The notes below the pieces were generated by a model. That model was given only the letters and a program-made list of their open reading frames with translations, was not told where the DNA came from and did no database searches. Shown one piece after another: positions 61,158-64,000 of a stretch of 64,000 bases of DNA (the first letter of the stretch is position 1; every line of letters starts with the position of its first letter). Where the stretch lies: NCBI RefSeq assembly GCF_948329825.1, contig NZ_CAOJCM010000003.1, positions 248,001 to 312,000 on the forward strand, read 5' to 3'. A program made the position numbers and the translations under genes. Source of the stretch: Paenibacillus sp. JJ-100. GTDB taxonomy: Bacteria > Bacillota > Bacilli > Paenibacillales > Paenibacillaceae.

Positions 61158-62105
61158 ATGAGAAGAGTCATCATTGATACGGATACAGCAGGAGACGACA
61201 CGATTGCGATCCTGACAGCACTGCATCATTTTCAGGTGGAAGGTATTACGATTACAGGGGGGAACGTGCAGTTCGACCAAGAGGTTGAAAATGCACTGTA
61301 CACCGTGCAAGTTGCCGGACACGGCGGCAAGGTTCCGGTATACAAGGGTTGCGAACGTCCACTGATGGCTTATGGTCAAGCTCAGCACCGTACAGTAGAA
61401 GACGTGCATGGCGATGACGGCATGGGTGGCGCGCATTTCCCTAAGGCGGATCAGCGTCCCGAGAGCGGGCATGCGGTGGATTTTATTATCGAAAAGGTGC
61501 ACGCATATCCAGGCGAGATTGAACTGCTGGCGATTGCGCCGCTGACCAATATTGCGATGGCCATTCAGAAAGATCCAACGATCATCCCTGAGATAGCACA
61601 CCTGTATATTATGGGCGGAACGAACAATGCACTGGGTAATATCACTCCAGCTGCAGAGTATAACTTCTATGTCGATCCGGAAGCGGCCAAAATTGTACTG
61701 CACGCAGGTATTCCGATTACGATGGTTGGCTGGGAGATGTGCACGCAATACTCGGTTATGGACGATAATGATCATGCCGAGATTGCAGCGCTAGGCACCT
61801 CGGGTGCAGACTTTTTCACAGCGATCAACAAGGTGGTTATGCAATTCAACAAGTCGGTACATAAATTGAACGGAACCACGCATCCCGATACCTTGTTAAT
61901 GGCGGTGGCTGCAGATGAGTCACTGATGACCAAGTCTGGCCATTATTATGTCGATGTGGAAGCGGCAGGGGAGCTAACACGCGGATACAGTGTGGTGGAT
62001 ATCAACGGACGGTTTGGCAAAGAGCCGAATGTACGTGTATGTGAGGCGATTGATCGTCCAAAATTCAAATCCATGCTGCTAGATGTGTTGTCTGCAATTC
62101 AATAA
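61158..62105 (+). CDS. inosine-uridine nucleoside hydrolase family protein
   Basis: This 315-residue protein starts with the calcium-binding signature VIIDTDTAGDDTIAILTALH. It continues with GGNVQFDQEVENALYTVQVA, then VDFIIEKVHAYPGEIELLAI with APLTNIAMAI, and YIMGGTNNALGNITPAAEYN with FYVDPEAAKIVL. These match the fold and active site of IU-nucleoside hydrolases, which release ribose from nucleosides. The catalytic-loop His pattern is not the classic one (I see MVGWEMC), so the exact substrate is uncertain. ATG 61158 has AAAGGAGCGCGGCAGC upstream. A terminator follows at 62200-62235. Confidence 0.88.
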   Translation: MRRVIIDTDTAGDDTIAILTALHHFQVEGITITGGNVQFDQEVENALYTVQVAGHGGKVPVYKGCERPLMAYGQAQHRTVEDVHGDDGMGGAHFPKADQRPESGHAVDFIIEKVHAYPGEIELLAIAPLTNIAMAIQKDPTIIPEIAHLYIMGGTNNALGNITPAAEYNFYVDPEAAKIVLHAGIPITMVGWEMCTQYSVMDDNDHAEIAALGTSGADFFTAINKVVMQFNKSVHKLNGTTHPDTLLMAVAADESLMTKSGHYYVDVEAAGELTRGYSVVDINGRFGKEPNVRVCEAIDRPKFKSMLLDVLSAIQ

Positions 62106-62199
62106 CTGGCTCTGCATCATCGTAACGGAAACCGAAAAGCAAGTGCTCGGTACTTGACAAATGAAGACTAATTTCAAACATTTCAGAAAAAAAGAATCG

Positions 62200-62235
62200 A
62201 ATCCGCACCTTGAATCAGGTGTGGATTTTTATTTT
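62200..62235 (+). terminator. terminator of the nucleoside hydrolase gene
   Basis: AATCCGCACCT and AGGTGTGGATT form an 11-bp stem with one mismatch and a short loop, followed by TTTATTTT. Confidence 0.75.
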
Positions 62236-62253
62236 GCCTAATTTTAACCAAAC

Positions 62254-62309
62254 TACTTCATCTGTCGTAGTAACTGTGCTATACTCAAACTACTACGACA
62301 GATGAAGTA
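62254..62309. promoter_or_regulatory. 19-bp inverted-repeat operator around the PadR promoter
   Basis: TACTTCATCTGTCGTAGTA (62254-62272) and its perfect complement TACTACGACAGATGAAGTA (62291-62309) flank an 18-bp spacer that contains the -10 TATACT (62280-62285). Each arm is itself an imperfect palindrome, so two dimers could clamp the promoter. The likely ligand is the PadR protein encoded 20 nt downstream. Confidence 0.75.
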
Positions 62310-62328
62310 AAGAGGAGGAAAATCTTTT

Positions 62329-62658
62329 GTGATCAGCAGTGACGTAATACGTGGTTATAATGATACGCTGATCCTCTATATGCTGCTTGAAGGAGAATCA
62401 TACGGATATGAAATCTCCAAGAACATTCGGCAGCTAACAGATGAAAAGTATGTCATGAAGGAGACTACGCTCTATTCAGCCTTCACCCGATTGGAGAAAA
62501 ACGGTTATATTGAATCCTTTTATCAGGATGAAAGTAGTCTGGGCAAACGACGCACATATTACCGAATCACACCAGCTGGCCTAGACTATTACAGGGAAAA
62601 ATGCGAGGAATGGAAGGTTACACAAGAGGTCGTTAATCTGTTTATCAGGGAGCTGTGA
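62329..62658 (+). CDS. PadR-family transcriptional regulator
   Basis: This 109-residue winged-helix protein has the PadR features: YNDTLILYMLLEGESYGYEI, ISKNIRQLTDEKYVMKETTL with YSAFTRLEKNGYI, and GKRRTYYRITPAGLDYYREK, ending with a dimerisation helix. It uses a GTG start after GAGGAGG. It lies 6 nt upstream of a membrane protein with a HAAS-like domain, a common PadR pairing. It probably represses its own operon through the inverted repeat just upstream. Confidence 0.92.
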   Translation: MISSDVIRGYNDTLILYMLLEGESYGYEISKNIRQLTDEKYVMKETTLYSAFTRLEKNGYIESFYQDESSLGKRRTYYRITPAGLDYYREKCEEWKVTQEVVNLFIREL

Positions 62659-62664
62659 TCGGAT

Positions 62665-63642
62665 ATGGAGACAATTATGGTGTATTTGGACAATATGTTT
62701 GCGGGATTGCCGAGAAGTCCTGAGGTGGAGCGGATGAAGCAGGAGCTTCTTTCGGGTATGGAGGATAAGTATCTGGAGTTAAAACAGCAGGGTAGATCGG
62801 AGAATGAGGCGGTTGGCATCGTGATCTCCGAATTCGGTAATATTGAGGAGCTGATGGCGGAGCTTGGCATTCAGCCTGAGGAAGCCGAGGAGACACTTCC
62901 GGTGCTAACGGAAGAAGAGGTACAGGCTTATATCGAGGCCAAACGAAGTGCGGGTTTTTGGACAGGGCTGGGGGTGTGGCTCTCTTCCATAGGCATAGCC
63001 TTCCTCATTTTAATGAATACGTTGTTCGAGAGTATGGGTGTTTCATCCGATGAAGGTACGGTCGGTATTGGCTCTGTGCTGGGCATAAGCGGCATGTTTA
63101 TACTAGTGGCTGTTGCCGTGGGCATGTTTATCTATAGCGGTATGAAGTTAGGGCGATTCGATTATATGGAGGAAGAGTTCAAGCTTCCCCGTTCCCTCCT
63201 CATGAGTATTCAACGGAGCAAGGCGAGCTTTGCTCTTACGTATCGGGTCGCTCTCATTACGGGTGTATGCCTCTGCATCCTGTCTCCTGTGTTCATTTTT
63301 GCTGGAGCCTATGTGAACGATACCTACGCAGCTTATGGTGTGTCCGCTCTATTGGCCATGGCAGGTACTGGTGTATTTTTGTTTGTCTATTACGGTAACA
63401 TTCAAAGCTCTTATACAACGTTGCTAGAGGATCAGCACCTGAGTGAAGCTAAGAGAGAAGAGGTACGAGCGGTGCGAGCCGTCGAGGCTGTTGTTTGGCC
63501 GCTAGCTACGGCGATTTTTCTCTTCACGGGGTTCGTCTACCAACGCTGGGATATTAACTGGGCGATTTTCCCGATAGTCGGCATCCTCTCCGGAAGCTTT
63601 AGCAATGTATATCACATTATGAAAAATAAAAAGCCATCCTAA
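62665..63642 (+). CDS. HAAS-like (permease prefix) domain membrane protein
   Basis: This 325-residue protein has an N-terminal soluble helical domain (LDNMFAGLPRSPEVERMKQE, then MEDKYLELKQQGRSENEAVG and IVISEFGNIEELMAELG) typical of HAAS/permease-prefix domains. At least five transmembrane segments follow (about 95-115, 130-150, 190-215, 225-245 and 275-310). Such proteins are usually encoded with PadR regulators, as here. They are thought to act in envelope or membrane signalling, but the function is unknown. A CCGCCT/AGGCGG terminator follows at 63687-63719. Confidence 0.85.
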   Translation: METIMVYLDNMFAGLPRSPEVERMKQELLSGMEDKYLELKQQGRSENEAVGIVISEFGNIEELMAELGIQPEEAEETLPVLTEEEVQAYIEAKRSAGFWTGLGVWLSSIGIAFLILMNTLFESMGVSSDEGTVGIGSVLGISGMFILVAVAVGMFIYSGMKLGRFDYMEEEFKLPRSLLMSIQRSKASFALTYRVALITGVCLCILSPVFIFAGAYVNDTYAAYGVSALLAMAGTGVFLFVYYGNIQSSYTTLLEDQHLSEAKREEVRAVRAVEAVVWPLATAIFLFTGFVYQRWDINWAIFPIVGILSGSFSNVYHIMKNKKPS

Positions 63643-63686
63643 CCTTTGCACTACATGACGTTTCGGAAAATAGCTAAAGTCTGTTG

Positions 63687-63719
63687 ACCCGCCTAATGAA
63701 ATCCGATAAGGCGGGTTTT
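63687..63719. terminator. terminator after the PadR operon
   Basis: ACCCGCCT and AGGCGGGT form an 8-bp stem with a 14-nt loop, followed by TTTTA. It may also serve the converging UPF0303 gene. Confidence 0.75.
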
Positions 63720-63758
63720 ATGCGTAAAATGTCCAAGAAACGCAGTTGTAAGTATGCG

Positions 63759-64000
63759 TTATGTCTTTAAAAACGAGCGAATGCCTGTGGTAACGAGGTC
63801 ATGATCTTCCTCATCAGGCAGACCCGAAATCGTGATGGTGCCTACCTGTCCTTCCTCTTGTAAAATCAGCGGAAATGCTCCGCCAGCAAGTACATAATCA
63901 GAGTCAGGTAGATCGTAATCCTTCTCCAGTGTCTTGTTCTCATTTCTTAACCGCAGAGCCGTATGCCAGGAGCTGGAGCCGAAGTGGTTCACGACATTAT
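63759..64000 (-). CDS. UPF0303 (heme-degrading-domain-like) protein, partial
   Basis: This is the C-terminal 80 residues of a gene that continues past the right edge. NVVNHFGSSSWHTALRLRNE, then YVLAGGAFPLILQEEGQVG and TITISGLPDEEDHDLVTTGI, match the second half of UPF0303/DUF336-like proteins (about 160 residues in full). The GTG at 63992 is internal, not the start, because the family sequence continues upstream in frame. Relatives bind small molecules; catalytic function is not established. Confidence 0.8.
   Translation of the reverse strand, partial: NVVNHFGSSSWHTALRLRNENKTLEKDYDLPDSDYVLAGGAFPLILQEEGQVGTITISGLPDEEDHDLVTTGIRSFLKT

Noticed and set aside
1..64000. CRISPR arrays, tRNA/rRNA genes, insertion sequences, prophage
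   Set aside because: I looked for spaced identical repeats, tRNA-like cloverleaves, rRNA sequence, transposase or integrase genes with terminal repeats, and phage structural genes, and saw none.

Overview
The window looks like a chromosomal segment of a spore-forming, plant-associated Bacillota, most likely Paenibacillus. I infer this from strong AGGAGG-type ribosome sites, frequent GTG/TTG starts, a Spo0E-like phosphatase, large secreted pectin enzymes, cre-like CcpA sites, GlnR/TnrA-type boxes and Bacillus-type neighbourhoods (yjlC-ndh, ykoGHI-like, glnL/glnT). I saw no rRNA, tRNA, CRISPR array, prophage or insertion sequence. Genes are densely packed, with clear intrinsic terminators between units.

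Layout. 1-4658: a carbohydrate-binding lipoprotein / DUF4956 / VTC polyphosphate-polymerase-like operon, divergent from a two-component system whose probable 11-bp-spaced operators face both ways. 4674-9745: nitrite assimilation (nirB, nirD, nirC and a broken SUMT gene), with a structured leader terminator and a divergent ANTAR antiterminator gene. 10070-10693: an acetate-type transporter. 11184-16391: a giant secreted rhamnogalacturonan esterase-lyase. 16684-21787: Spo0E-like protein, GlnL-type regulator, AgcS amino-acid symporter, soluble chemotaxis transducer and a Crp-family regulator. 21852-29041: pepT, a tautomerase, namA, a methyltransferase, an SRPBCC protein, photolyase and two GyrI-like effector-binding proteins. 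29252-36457: acyltransferase, a small CxxC protein, an unusual HNH protein, a VTT membrane protein, a DUF1835 protein, a cupin, an epimerase and a CsbD protein. 36640-39516: a C39/BtrH-like protein followed by an ECF sigma factor fused to what looks like a catalytically dead copy of the same domain; this is the most novel item. 40109-41762: yjlC-ndh with a Rex-like box. 42021-46567: an NAD(P)-binding protein and a ykoGH-like two-component system with two PepSY proteins, whose promoters carry phased 11-bp repeats. 46720-51823: an ABC exporter, a UPF0316 protein and a secreted pectate lyase under a cre site. 52004-58022: small unknowns, a phosphotransferase-fold protein, a glycosyltransferase and an ABC-F ATPase behind a possible attenuator. 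58385-61094: a glutathionylspermidine-synthase-like / DUF350 operon. 61158-64000: nucleoside hydrolase, a PadR / HAAS-domain pair with a large inverted-repeat operator, and the end of a UPF0303 gene.

Two regulatory themes link distant genes. Nitrogen: matches to TGTNA-N7-TNACA occur upstream of nirB, the ANTAR gene and the glnL/symporter intergene. Carbon: cre-like sites precede both pectin-degrading enzymes. All functions come from reading translated sequence and recalling families; no database search was run.
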